NCBI GenBank assembly: GCA_006384855.1
Contig: VCJN01002370.1
Location: 62,001 to 126,000, forward strand
Reading direction: 5' to 3'
DNA: 64,000 bases
DNA from: Tetraselmis striata
Taxonomy: Eukaryota > Chlorophyta > Chlorodendrophyceae > Chlorodendrales > Chlorodendraceae
Shown: one piece after another, positions 1 through 11,162 of the stretch
Layout of the letters: every line of letters begins with the position of its first letter
Position numbering within the stretch: position 1 is the stretch's first letter
Position numbers and translations under genes: made by a program
Notes under the pieces: generated by a model
The model's database searches: none
Seen by the model: only the letters and a program-made list of their open reading frames with translations
What the model was told of the DNA's origin: nothing

Positions 1-19
1 CCCCCCCCCCCCCCCCCCC
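1..19. repeat. poly-C run at window start
   Basis: The window opens in a homopolymer of C. It is the first of more than twenty C or G runs of 15-40 bases in this window, most of them intronic. Confidence 0.9.
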
Positions 20-535
20 ACTGCCACACCCGCCACAGAAACGCGAAAACTACAAAACATCATCCAGAAGCTACAGACGCCGACGCCCTTATAAGACCAT
101 TTATTGTCACAAGCCCCAAACTGCGCTTGCACAGAAGCTAATATAACAACATTTGCTCTAGTTCCGCGGCAGTTTTGCCTAATATAACAACATTTGCCTA
201 GCAGGTGGGCAGGTTTTTCTGCGCAGTGTTTTTAATATCGCGCTGGCATCCGTACGCTTTGAGTTTGCTGTGTACTAATATTGATGTTGACCCCCCCCCC
301 CCCCCCCCCCCCCCGCAACAAAGAAAGACAATTTCTACACATATCATCTGGAAACATATCAGAATACACCAGGGCACAAAATCTCCCGCTAAATACCGTT
401 ACGGATGGTGCAACACAATTCACCATTTCATAGAACTCAGAACGGAACTACGTAGTGCGATCAATGCCTTACATCAGTGTCCCTCAGTACGCGAAGGCTC
501 ATAGCGCCCCGCATGCTTCTGCCCCGCCCGTGCAG

Positions 536-3500
536 GAGGGCTTTGAGAAGTTCGTGGGCTCCAAGACGACGTACCGGCTGATCAACAACAAGTGGACGCA
601 CGTCTTCTCCAAGAAGCACCCCAAGGGCGCGAGCGAGGAGAACATCGTGCTGTTTGGCCACGGCTCTGCCAACCTTGGGGTGCGGCGCCGCGCCTTCGCC
701 CGCCTCTGAGCCCTGCCCTCCTGGGGCCATGCCAGGCCGCTGCCGGCCCCAGATACCACCGCGCCCCATCCAAACCCATGCCATCGGAGCTCCGTCCCCA
801 TGCATACGCCTCCCCTCATTCGTATCTATACATAATGTCATCTGACCTTATCCCTGCCTACGCAACCGCACTCCTTCCTATCAGGCCCCATTCCATATCG
901 TATCCATATCATGTATTCTGCGCCATCCTGCTGTAAGATTAAACCATTCACCTAAGCCCCACCCATCCCATCCCCATCCCTATCTGAAATCCACAACCTC
1001 GACCCCAACCCTCATCTTCATCCCAATCCCAAACCCAATCCCCACCTCCACCCCACCCCACCCCCACTTCATACCATCCCCATCCCCTTCCCTGCCCCCG
1101 CCCCAACCTCAACCCCCACCCGCATCTTTCATCCACAATCCCAATCCCAATCCAATCCCCAACCTCCACCCCCACCCCCACCTCCTCACCCCCACCCTCA
1201 CCCTCACCCCCATCCCCATCCCTGACCTCGCCTCCACCTCAACCCCCCCATCCTCTTTTCATACCATCCCCATCCCCATCCCGTCCAGTTCTACACTACT
1301 TCATCGCATCATACATCATCGGGTTATGCGTTTCATCATCCCAACCCTGGTTGAACCGATGCCCAACAAATGAGGTCTGAATCCTGCGAGGCTCGGGATC
1401 CAGTGTCTCAACAGCCCACCGCCAGTATTGGTCGAACGCTGATTGCATGGTAGCCTGGCCTCAAGCACCCCTCAAATTGCCCCCCCTCCCCGCATCGGCA
1501 GGGCCAGCTCACGTACCTGTGGACAGGGGAGCACGTGCTGTACCTGGCGCCTGAGTTTGCGGGGCAGTCCCGGGGGCAGTACAAGCACGGGCAGACCGCA
1601 CTCGACGAGATGGGCGTCATCAAGGTCCGCGGGCGCAACTCGGCGCCCTCGGTGAGTCCCCCCGGGTACCCCTGCCCAACATTCCCTACCCCCTTGCTCA
1701 TCCCCTGCCTCGTCGCCCCGTGCTGATGCCCCCGTAACACGGTCGAGATGACGGCAAATGCTCAGACTGCTAACCGCATTGCCGTGGGTTCAGGTGTATC
1801 TCCCGGGTTTGGTATTATGATATTTCTGTTCCAACAAGTGATACCGGCGTCCATCGTCCGATTATCTGCACCCTCACAGGGGCAAAATTATGCTTGGTGT
1901 CTGCCCCCGGAATGATGAATAAGGCCGTCCCTGGTTACCCTCAAACCCTAAAACCCTGGAACACACTGCCCCAGCGGCAGTCAGTGCTGGACTGGTCGAG
2001 GGCGGCCCAGGACGCGACAGGGGGCGGCACTGGCCGCGGCTGCTTGCCCCTCCGCGCGCGCCCCCCTTCACCCCTCCCGCCACCTGTTATACCTGTACAC
2101 ACTGGTCTCCTGGTATTCAGAGGCGGTGCCGGCGCGGTAATAGGAGCGTTGCGAATAAGAACCTGCTCTACCTCCTGGATGCGAAATGCGCACGAAAATA
2201 TAGCGGAAAGACCGCAACTGCTCCTATTCATTGCTGGCAAGCCCAATTCGAGGCTTGATATAGATAAGGGTTCGTATAAGCGCGTCGGCACCCCAATGCG
2301 CGGGTTCATGTCGGGGATTCCGTGGGGAATCTGCCTTGCCCTGCTTCTATCTGGGACGGATTGTCCATTTGATGCGTCAGCCGGTTTACATCTCCACACA
2401 CTATACCAACTGTACGAGGCGAGCCTCAGGGCTACCTCAGTTGCTTTTGACTTCTTTTCGTCTCATAGAAAGTGGCATTTTTTGTCCCGGGATGCCTTTG
2501 TCAACTCCAGGGACACCGCTTCCAGTACCTTGTACACATGTATTACTCACCTCCCCTCTTGCTGATCCCCGCATGCTGGCAGGGCATCGAGGGCATCTTC
2601 ATGGCGCTAGCGATATGCCGGAAGGTGCACCTCTATGGCTTTGGCATCGAGCCAGACCCCAATGCGCCATACCACTACCACGACAAGGTTGCCCCCCCCC
2701 CCCCCCCCCCCCCAACCTCAACCGCAGCGCCACTTTACCCAACTCGCCTAGCAAGTCGTTCATTGGCGGATGGGAGTCGACTCGCAGCCAACAAGCGTCA
2801 GGCGATAACCAAGCATCGCCTCAGTCCAGAGCCGATTCCGAAAGTTGCCGATGTTCTTTGTTTCCGATGATTGACAGGTGCCGACGCTCGTATAAAAATC
2901 CTTATTGAAAGGCTCAAATTGGGGTTGCGTGCAAGCAATGGGAACATCTGCTGTAGTTTCGCTACATATATATAGTGGTGTCTACGTTTCACATCGGCAG
3001 GCAGGGCAGGTCCCTGGTATGCCGCGTCGGCGCCCGTATGTGATGTTTTGCGTGCGGCGAGTTGGTATCTCAGTGCGTAGCAGAGATCTTCGATACTTGC
3101 GGAAAACCGCAAGATTGATACCTGTACAATGGCATCCTGATGCTGGGCGTAACCGCCCCTTTAGACTCGGGTCCGCCCAGGTCCCGAACGCTGACAGCAC
3201 CGCCTTGGTTCCTTGGCCCCCCCCCCCCCCCCCAACCCTCCTGCCCGGCTTGACCAGCTCTTTGCGCCGCACACCGCCACTGCAGGTCAGGGGCGTCGAA
3301 GCTGCGCATTCGTTCGGCTTCCAGGCGCTGCTGCTGAAGCTGCTGGTGGGTGCTTTGCCCCCCCCCCCCCCCCCCCCCCGCCCCCCCACCCCCCCCCCCC
3401 CCCCCCCCCGCCCCCCCTGCCCCTGTGCCAAAATTCATTGAGAGTCCATAGGGCCACTCGAGTATACGTCTGCACTTTGGTTGTACTTTGCTGTAGCGGG

Positions 3501-4363
3501 TGGTCAAGCACACATACAGGCGCGGCACTTCAACCGAATTGAGATGATACAGATGTATGCGACATCGCGCTGCCATAGTGCAGCAAACGTCGTGCTTTGG
3601 AGGCGGATGTCGCCTCGATTGCCGCACCCGCCCAATGAGGTGTCTCTTGTTGCGTGCTGAAACCCTTGATCCCCTCCCTCCCCCTTCTCCTTCCCTTGTC
3701 CTGCTCGCCCTTGTGGGGGCGTTCCCTGTTAGCAACTTCCCAGCACCATCATTGTCTTTGTATCGAGAATCTAAGGCAGAGCACGATACACTGTACCATT
3801 AAATATAGGGTTGCAAATCTCCGAAGTCAACAGTTGTCCCACCCCACCCGGGCAAATGACTCCGCGCTGTATTCGTGGGACAAAATGGTAAACTATTTCT
3901 ACTTTTTTCTATGTATTCATAGTTTTTACCCTCACCGCGCTTGGGAGAGGGTGTGTGTGTATGTGTGTGTGTGGGGGGGGGGGGGGGGGGGGGGCAGCCA
4001 ACCCAGAAAAGCCTGACGAGTGGCCTGTCCTGTGCCTTAAGGGTACGAGCAGCATGCCGCCATGGTGGTGCTGGTTGGTTCCTGCCTGCAGACACTAGAA
4101 GATGCCTCACTGAGGCATACCCCCCTCCCCCCCTAACCCCGGCGGCCTCCCCTTCTCCCTCACCGCTGCAGAACATGAAGAACATCTTTGGCCTGTGCGT
4201 GCCCGGCCACGACGCGGAGGAGTGCTTCGACCCCAGCCAGAGCGACCTCGGCGCGTACGACCGCGCGGTGCTGGACATGGCGGCGGCGGCGGCGGCCAAC
4301 CCCGACAAGGACCGCATCGCGGCGGCGGGGGCGGCCGGGGAGGCGGAGGAGGGGGAGCGCTGA
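536..4363 (+). CDS. GT29 sialyltransferase-like protein, 3' part
   Basis: Five phase-0 exons fit: 536-679, 1502-1651, 2583-2687, 3286-3345 and 4172-4363 (TGA), all with GT..AG introns. The 5' end lies left of the window or in unrecognised exons. The first exon carries VGSKTTYRLIN, resembling the end of sialylmotif L; the third carries GIFMALAICRKVHLYGF followed by YHYHD, resembling sialylmotifs S and III; the fourth has an AAHSFGFQ segment where the VS motif (HxxxxE) would lie, with Q in place of E. Known family members are Golgi type II membrane glycosyltransferases, and plants and algae have GT29 proteins whose acceptors are mostly unknown. The C-terminus is an Ala-rich, acidic tail. A Golgi role is inference, and the acceptor sugar cannot be told. 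A TGTAA signal follows the stop by about 60 bases. Confidence 0.72.
950..1290. repeat. C-rich low-complexity tract (CCCCAT/CCCCAC)n
   Basis: About 340 bases almost free of G, built from irregular CCCCATC and CCCCACC units, lying in the first visible intron of the GT29-like gene. The opposite strand is G-rich with many GGGG runs and could form G-quadruplexes. Confidence 0.85.
2125..2292. mobile_element. MITE copy 1 (TIR GGTGCCGRCGCG)
   Basis: The segment starts GGTGCCGGCGCG and ends CGCGTCGGCACC. Inside are blocks shared with other copies: TGCGAATAAGAACCTGC near the left end, and GCAAGCCCAATTCGAGGCTTG followed by ATAAGG near the right end. It lies in a GT29 gene intron. No clear target duplication was found. 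Confidence 0.6.
2877..3035. mobile_element. MITE copy 2, inverted orientation
   Basis: Starts GGTGCCGACGCTCG and ends GCGTCGGCGCCC. The block GGCTCAAATTGGGGTTGC near the left end is the reverse complement of the GCAAGCC..AATTTGAGGC block of the other copies, and GGCAGGCAGGGCAGG near the right end matches the copy at 19.95 kb. It lies in the same host gene as copy 1. Confidence 0.55.
3951..3994. repeat. (GT)n followed by poly-G
   Basis: A short GT dinucleotide repeat runs into about 20 G residues in the last intron of the GT29-like gene. It is one of the few tracts with G rather than C on the coding strand. Confidence 0.85.
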
Positions 4364-4422
4364 GGACGGCCCCGGTAGCGTAGGTGCGGGGACGGTGAAA
4401 CAAACCCGACTCTGCACTGTGT

Positions 4423-4427
4423 TGTAA
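4423..4427 (+). terminator. TGTAA polyadenylation signal, GT29-like gene
   Basis: TGTAA, the usual chlorophyte poly(A) signal, lies 60 bases after the stop codon of the GT29-like gene. Confidence 0.55.
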
Positions 4428-5783
4428 GCATACGCTCCGGTGGCGGCACCCTGCCCTAGATTGTTACGATGTGCATTGATTCGGGTGTATGAAGTGGAGG
4501 GGCGGGGGGATGTTGAACCTTGATTCAGAGCGTGACATCCAGGCGCCATGTGCTTTATGCATGACCGCCGTGTCAAAGCCCACATCTGTGTGGTGAGGGA
4601 ATTATGGGTGCCTGCTCACGGATGAGTGCCCGTATCATAAGCCCCCAAAAGGGCCTGCATGCAAGCAAGACAGCTACAAGAGCATTTGCATCTGTTGTAG
4701 ACTCAGAAACATTTGACTTCAGGCAGGCATGGCTGATTCATGTGGTCGCACAAGTTTGCTACGTGCTGCGTCCGGTTTGCATGGCGGGTCATACATCCAC
4801 AGGGCGTGAGGGTCCACACGACGCTCCATCCAAACGACTGATATGCATGAAGGGCGCCCTCACAAAATGGCACCGGCTGCCGCTACTGGCCCATGCAGAT
4901 TATATTATGGTTGAGGTTGCATGCCGGCTGCTCGAGGGCCCGAGGTGGCAATCTGTCCGCACACACCTATGGCAGTGCTAGGTGGACCTTCCCTCGGCGC
5001 TCCGGTGAGATGCCCCATGAATCGCGCATCAACAGCGGAGTTGCCACCTCCCCCAACCTCCACAGGAATTGTCATCCCTGGCCGAGTCTCGCTTGTTCAT
5101 CAGAGCAGGCACAACCTCTTGTACCGAAGGTACAAGACTGCAATCTCTTAACTCACATGATTGCGCAAGAGTACGTGATCGCACAAGTAAACCCACCCAT
5201 GATTTGCGGACATCGCTCTTACACCGCAAAGTGGGATACTGCTCCTTCAATGGTGCCAACCAACCCCCAATTAAAGGCACGCTGCGCTTCGCGGGATGCA
5301 TTCCTCCATAGCGATAGCAACCAAATGTTGCGTGTGGGGAGCCGCACTGCGGGGTTCAGGCTTGTTGTGTCTATGCCGGCAGCATTCGCCACTGCCAGAA
5401 GTGCTGGCTTGGACTGGTACCCTGTGATGCTGCAGCGTCGTATTGTCCCATGAAAGCACATGAATTGCACCGACACAAGTCCTACATGGGTTACACATTG
5501 GATCCCCGGATACCCCCCTTACCATTGCGCCCTAAGGTAGCACAGGGTGGTGGGTTGACAGTTGGGTGGGTGGCTGATGGCGCAGCGTTGAGGATGACAA
5601 GCCCAACTTAGCAGGGATAGGGGCTGCTTTCAGTACAAACCCCTGGGGGTAAAGAATATTACATGTAGAGCCGCGTATCGTGCAGTGCCGAGGAGCGTTA
5701 AGTTTGGGGGGGCGGGGCGGGGTAGCGGAGGGACGTAGCATCATTGAGGCAGCGCCAGGGAAATCAGGAGATGCCACAGCGTC
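4428..5783. other. intergenic region without recognised gene
   Basis: It lies between the convergent 3' ends of the GT29-like gene and the thylakoid-protein gene. Short open frames on both strands show no domain motif and no exon structure supported by splice sites. TTACA at 5659-5663 (TGTAA on the minus strand) probably serves the minus-strand gene. Confidence 0.6.
5659..5663 (-). terminator. TGTAA polyadenylation signal (minus strand)
   Basis: TTACA on the plus strand, TGTAA in the gene's sense, lies about 120 bases past the stop of the thylakoid-protein gene. Confidence 0.5.
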
Positions 5784-5996
5784 TTACAGGCTGGGGGCAG
5801 AGGCGATCTCCGCGGCGAAGGCAGCCTTGTACTCTGACAGGTTCTTGTACGCTGCAAGGTCATTGTTCACTGCAAGCAGTAGGGGGATCACATCCGTGAG
5901 ATTTCGTACATGATCCTCGAGGAGGCACGAGGGGGAGGGGAACACTCATGAAACAGTAGGAACATCGCAGCTGGGCAGACCGAGTAGATGGACACA

Positions 5997-6032
<36 letters not shown>

Positions 6033-6998
6033 AGGCGCACCGGTGTTGTCCGACAGCGCCGTGACAGCCCCCGACAGGATGGTGGCCGAGACCATGAAGG
6101 CTCCAAGTGCGTACAAGCTGCTGTTGCTGCCGTCGTCCGCAGAAGACCCGGCCACGTAGGACTTTGGCTGCGGGGAATTGGAGGGCAGGGAGGGCGGGAT
6201 CGTTTCAGAGCTGCATTCAGCGAATCGAGCGCGGCCTGGGGCCTGGGACGCCGCCGGTGCCCTCGGTGACGGAGGCGCGCGCGGACAAGCGGAGAACAGC
6301 GTCGTGGGGGCCAGGGAGCAAGGGAGAAGGTCGGAGTAGTGGGCTCACCTCTACGGCGAAGATGTTGGTCTGCCCGGCGGAGTCCTGGTCGGTGAAGCCC
6401 AACGCCGCGCGGTCGTTCGCCTTGAAGGACAGCTTGGGCTTGTCGTCGTCCTCAGCGCGGACGACGACGGCGCAGCGGCGGGCGGGCGCGGCGGTCTGCT
6501 TGCGCAGGCTGGGGCGGAGGCTGGCCTGGCGGGCCTGCGGCAAAGGTAAACCTCGACGTCAGCCTTGCCTCATCAGCCAGACTATGCGCTGCCGCCCAGC
6601 ATCAGGTTGATATATATATTCGACCCGCCAGAGCAGGTGGCTGACAAACGTCGACAGAGACGGGCTGTCGCGCGTGGTCGGCACGGTGGGCACCGCTATC
6701 ACAAGATTCTGCCAGCTGCAAGACCAACGGGTCTAGCGCCTACTGCAAATATGGCATGGCTGGTGAAACACTATGTTTGCAGCTAGGAGGTGGTATTCAC
6801 ACGCTACTTTGGTGTGAGGCTGGGCACACTGCGGGTGGGCGGGGAGCCGGGGGGGGGGGGGGGGGGGGGGGGGGTGTAAATCTGCGTGGGGTAGAGTGGT
6901 CGATAGCGCCAACCGCGGGCCTGGCAATATGCGCGGAAGAACGGGGAGGGCGCGGCACATACCGTGGGCAAGGCGACGGTGAAAGAGCAGGAAGCCAT
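5784..6998 (-). CDS. small chloroplast-targeted, putative thylakoid membrane protein
   Basis: Four exons on the minus strand join in phase: 6963-6998, 6349-6534, 6041-6167 and 5784-5869, giving 144 residues. The start (MASCSFTVALPT) and the following Arg/Ser/Ala-rich stretch up to about residue 40 (ending ..AVVVRAEDDD) look like a chloroplast transit peptide. The mature part has a conserved-looking GQTNIFAVEPKSYV segment, then one hydrophobic helix (YALGAFMVSATILSGAVTAL), then a short acidic, Ala-rich tail ending ASAPSL. It is probably a single-pass thylakoid protein, perhaps a photosystem accessory or assembly factor, but the family was not recognised and no function is claimed. Coding-strand poly-C runs sit in introns 1 and 3. 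The gene is divergent to the hydrolase gene at 7812. Confidence 0.75.
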
Positions 6999-7680
6999 TG
7001 TGCAGCGAAGTGAGGTGCAAAAGATATTTCGAAACGACGAGAGTATGGAGACGGTGTGGTGTGGGTGAGTTGTGCTTTGAAGAGGGAGCGCGCAGCTCGA
7101 ACAATACCGGCTGCGCGCCTGGCTGGGGCGATTGGCTTGCCTGTGTGGACCAGCAGGCAGCAGGCGCCAGGCGGCGCACGAGACTGCCAGCCTGTACTTC
7201 GTCGATTCGTGGCGGCTTTGGGAAAGGCCTGTCGGTGCCCTTGCAAACTGTTTTCGGTACGTTCTTGTACGTCATAGAGTCCTTTTGGAGAGACTGACCG
7301 CAAACGGGCGCCACCGAATGCTGATATGCCAATCAATTAGAACGCCACGTCGACTTAAAAACAATCTTTAGGGCCTGGAGGCAATCGCTGATCGCCCGCA
7401 GCATCAGTAGCGCGCGCAACCTTTCGCAGATAGCGTGTTCGGTTATTATTCGCATCTTGTTCGCATGACATCGCCACATAGCGCCAAACCCTACTCGTAG
7501 GTCGGAAAACGTCGATGAAAGCTCATCCTCATCCCTTTGAACAGTCACAAGCGAGGGTAGGCGACCGGTGAGGGCGGTTTAGCAGCCGGTGAGTACCAGG
7601 TACAGGTACCCGTACTCGTACTCCCGTCATTTCTTGCGGGGATGCCGTCGTTTCGCCATTCTTGCGTCGCTTCACGTGGG

Positions 7681-7711
<31 letters not shown>

Positions 7712-7811
7712 CTGTTGACTCGGGCAACTCGCTCGTCCCGCCTCCCGCCGATAGCATACGGCGACCGAAGCAGGTCGTGCAACCTGGAGTGCATCTACAG
7801 CCTCCAGCCCG
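6999..7811. promoter_or_regulatory. divergent intergenic region with poly-G run
   Basis: This 0.8-kb stretch separates the starts of two divergent genes and probably carries both promoters and 5' UTRs. A poly-G run of about 29 bases lies at 7679-7707, and overlapping TACCNGGTACC/GTACTCGTACT motifs lie near 7594-7625. No convincing TATA box was seen. Confidence 0.45.
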
Positions 7812-8721
7812 ATGAGCAGCACGCGCCTCGCCTACCGCCTCGGGCGCTGTGCACACGCGACGGCATGCGGCGGCACGCCGTCTGCGGCGGGTGGCGGCCT
7901 CCCGAACGCTACGGGGTGGGCAATCCTGACGACGTCTCGCCGAGGTATGTCGCAGTTGGCGTACCAAGAGGTGGCGAGCGGCGGGGAGTTCGCGATGGTG
8001 AGTGCTCTTTGCAGCATACGTCTAAGCTAGCATTCCGGGTAGCTGGCAGGCGCGGCTAGTGCGCGGCGGTCCGTGACGCACTGCCGCTCGGCGGCCTGCC
8101 CTGGACGCGCAGGCAGGGCAGCCTCGAACGGCGTTGCTTCTTCACGGTCTGCTGGGGTCGAAGCGCAACTGGTAGGGCCACACCTTCTGAGCACAGTGAT
8201 AGGACAAGCTCACCCTGGCAGGGGTATCTAACGCGCTGTGCATGCGCATGCACTCATGGAGGCTGAAGGGGGTGGGGGCTTGCCCTTATGGGTAGGCGCA
8301 CCTTTGCAAAGGGTTTGGCGGCGGAGCTGGCTGAGGAGACGCAGCAGCCGTGGAACTTTTACCTGCTGGACCTGCGCAATCACGGAGCCTCGCATAGGAA
8401 GCCCGGCTTCGCCGGCCCACACACGCTAGAGACGGCGGCGCAAGACCTGGTCCGCTTTGCTGAGGAGGTGGTGAGGTGACCCCCCCCCCCCCCCCCCCCG
8501 CCCCCGGCTGCCACCCCTGGTGTCCAGCCGCTGAGCATGGCGCCAAGCCCAATGGTGCATGCTATGGCTAGGCCTGAGACCGGCCAGGATCCGGACGTCG
8601 TGATCGGGCACTCGCTGGGGGGGAAGATCGTGCTGGAGTACGTCCACCAGGCGGCGGAGCATCGGCGGGTGGAGCCGCCAAAGCAGGTGAGGCGAAGCTC
8701 CGAAGGGAACCCAGCCTTGCG

Positions 8722-8755
<34 letters not shown>

Positions 8756-10836
8756 CCCCCGCCTTCAGGATTTCTGCAGCTTGCACGCCTCTACCGCATA
8801 TGGCGGCTCGCAGGCGTGGGTGCTCGACTCTGTTCCTGGAAAGTGAACACCGACAACTCAGGCGTACCCGAGATCATCGACAGCGTAAAGGTGACGCCCG
8901 TAGCCGCTTTCAAATAGTGACACTGAATGAGACCTGGGGCCGCTGTGTCATGCGGATCTCGTCTTGCTGACAATTGCGCGCACGCCTGCGCAGTCCATCC
9001 CCACACCGATTCCATCAAAAAAGTGGCTGGACTCGTATCTCAAGGACCAAGGCTACCCTGCTGAGCTGCGCCACTGGTTGGGTAGGAAACCCACCTTCCG
9101 CAGGGGCTACCCGTGGCAGAAATTCGTGTGTTCATTGTCATGCTCCCTGGTCCTGGCGAAAACCCTAGCTGTGCTCCAGTGAAACCTGCGCTGACTGCGC
9201 TGAACACTGCAGCGCAGAGCCTGGTGCCGCATTCCGAGGTGCATGGCGCGCTGGACTGGCAGTTTTGCATCCATGGCGCAGCGTCGATGTACACATCCTA
9301 TAGGTGGGGAACCGCCGACATGCACAACCCACCGCCGTAACCACGCTGTGGGTCAACTATATCTTTGGCTATCTTTGTCCCCTTGTAGTAAAGAGAGGGG
9401 ATATGTTGGCGGAAGTGAATATTATGTCGACAGTCTCATATTCACTTCCGCCACATGCAGGGCAGGGTTCAAGGAACCGCTCAGGCATGGCATGGATCCG
9501 AGCCCATCGGCGGGCAGTGGGAAATACTCGGGTGCGTAATTGTATCATAGTGTGCAGCCCGGCCACATACCCCGCGGGGACACCGACACCGCACTGTGGC
9601 AAACGGTTTGACGCATAGTCGCACAAGACGCTAGGACAAATATGCCCCAGGTGGTAGTACTGTACGGGATTATGCTGCCGGCGGTTCGCACCGCGCCCAC
9701 ACCGATGCTTTCCTAGTTTAGCGGCATCGCGCGCGGTTATCATCTCGCGACTAGTGACCTCCACTATCCTAATGCACTAGCGTGTTTATGTTCTGCGACT
9801 ACTGGGCAACGCCCTTTCACCGTGCTGCAGATGAGTACAGGTACTCAATGGATTGTATGGCATTATAGGGGGGCGAGATGTGTCGCGGATAAGCGATGTA
9901 GAAATGACATGCTTGGAGTATTGTCTTCTAATTGAACTACGAGCACCGCGGCCGATACTTAACATGCTAAATCATTGCTGCTGAATCGCCGGTTCAAAAT
10001 ACTGCGAGCTGGATAGCCGGCATGCACAGACTTACAGACCGGTGCGGAAATAAAATACCGGTGCAAAATCAAATATGCGAGCCGATGCCGGCTTAATTTA
10101 TCACCCGTGCGACTTGCAGCACCTTAATAATCATGTCGTGTAAATTATGTCTGCCTGTCGGTACTTCGATATCCCGAATATTGCGAGAAATAGTCACGCG
10201 ATAATTCTGGACGGCTGCGGAAGTCGTGTGACTGATATTAAGCGACAATATTTGCCCGTTATTTATGTAATTATGTTGCGTACGCCTGTAGTCACGACCT
10301 ATTGCATAGATAGACCCAGTCGCGCGGGCCACTTGCAGCTGATGATTTCCGGTCTGCAGTTGTATTTGTCGCTGCTCTCGCCTACCACAATAAATACAGC
10401 ACAAAATGGCAGATATGGCTCCATGGCATAAATAAACCGCATTATTTTTTTGCGATCCACAAACCCAATTAACTGTTCATCTGGTATGCGCTCTTTCATG
10501 TGAAAGGCACGTGAAAATAGTACATGGGACGCAGCGCCACCCACCATCACGCTCGACCCCATTCCGCGGGACCAGCCTCATGAGTGTGCTTCTATGTGCG
10601 CCGTCACAGAGCCTCTGAGTTTTGGCAGCTGCTGCACAAGCCGCCCCCTGAGACGGAGATCCACATCGTGCGAGCTCTGAAGTCGGACCGATGGTCCCGG
10701 AGCACCCTCACCGCCATGGGGGAGGCCGCCACCTCGTCACATGTGCGACCCCCCCCCCCCCCCCCCCCCCCCCCCGACCCACCCCTTCTCGGGCACTCCT
10801 TGTTAAGATTGCGTGTTGTGCCCCTGCCCCCCACAA

Positions 10837-10867
<31 letters not shown>

Positions 10868-10919
10868 AGAAAGCACACAATTGACGGGAACTATCCCTGT
10901 GGGGAGCAGTTCTGGTGTG

Positions 10920-10966
<47 letters not shown>

Positions 10967-11162
10967 TACTTGTCTATTATTTATACCCCCCATCCCCCCC
11001 CCCCCCCCCCCCCCCCCTCCGCTGGATGCGGTGCAGGCGGATCCCCACGTCGGCAAGTTCCACTACCTGGAGCTGGAGGACGCGGGGCATTGGCTGCATG
11101 CGGACAACCCCAAGGGCCTGCATGACATGATGGTGGCGCGGATGTCCGTGTTGGGGAACTGA
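7812..11162 (+). CDS. ABHD11-like alpha/beta hydrolase
   Basis: Nine exons fit: 7812-7997, 8122-8171, 8296-8470, 8588-8686, 8814-8890, 8994-9081, 9213-9303, 10610-10742 and 11037-11162 (TGA), about 341 residues. An N-terminal extension rich in Arg, Ser and Ala suggests organelle targeting. The oxyanion-side motif LLLHGLLGSKRNW spans exons 2-3; LRNHGASH follows; the nucleophile elbow GHSLGG is in exon 4; the catalytic His lies in AGHWLHADNP in exon 9. WVLDSVPGK and IPSKKWLDSYL match plant members of the ABHD11 branch, serine hydrolases mostly of organelles with poorly known substrates. Exon 5 lacks one base after VPGK (about 8842), so the assembled frame breaks there; a sequencing error or a real frameshift are both possible. 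Intron 7 is unusually long (1.3 kb). Confidence 0.85.
9403..9457. repeat. perfect 15-bp-stem hairpin in hydrolase intron 7
   Basis: GGCGGAAGTGAATAT at 9408-9422 is mirrored by ATATTCACTTCCGCC at 9438-9452, with a 15-base spacer; partial pairing extends a few bases outward. The rest of the intron (about 9640-10560) is AT-richer than the surrounding DNA and has no recognisable gene. Confidence 0.75.
10914..10965. repeat. (TG)n microsatellite
   Basis: About 26 TG units between two poly-C runs in the last intron of the ABHD11-like gene. Confidence 0.95.

Noticed and set aside
2982-3735. Gly-rich and Pro-rich minus/plus frames
   Set aside because: Created by poly-C runs in GT29-gene introns; the exons there are read in another frame with good splice sites.
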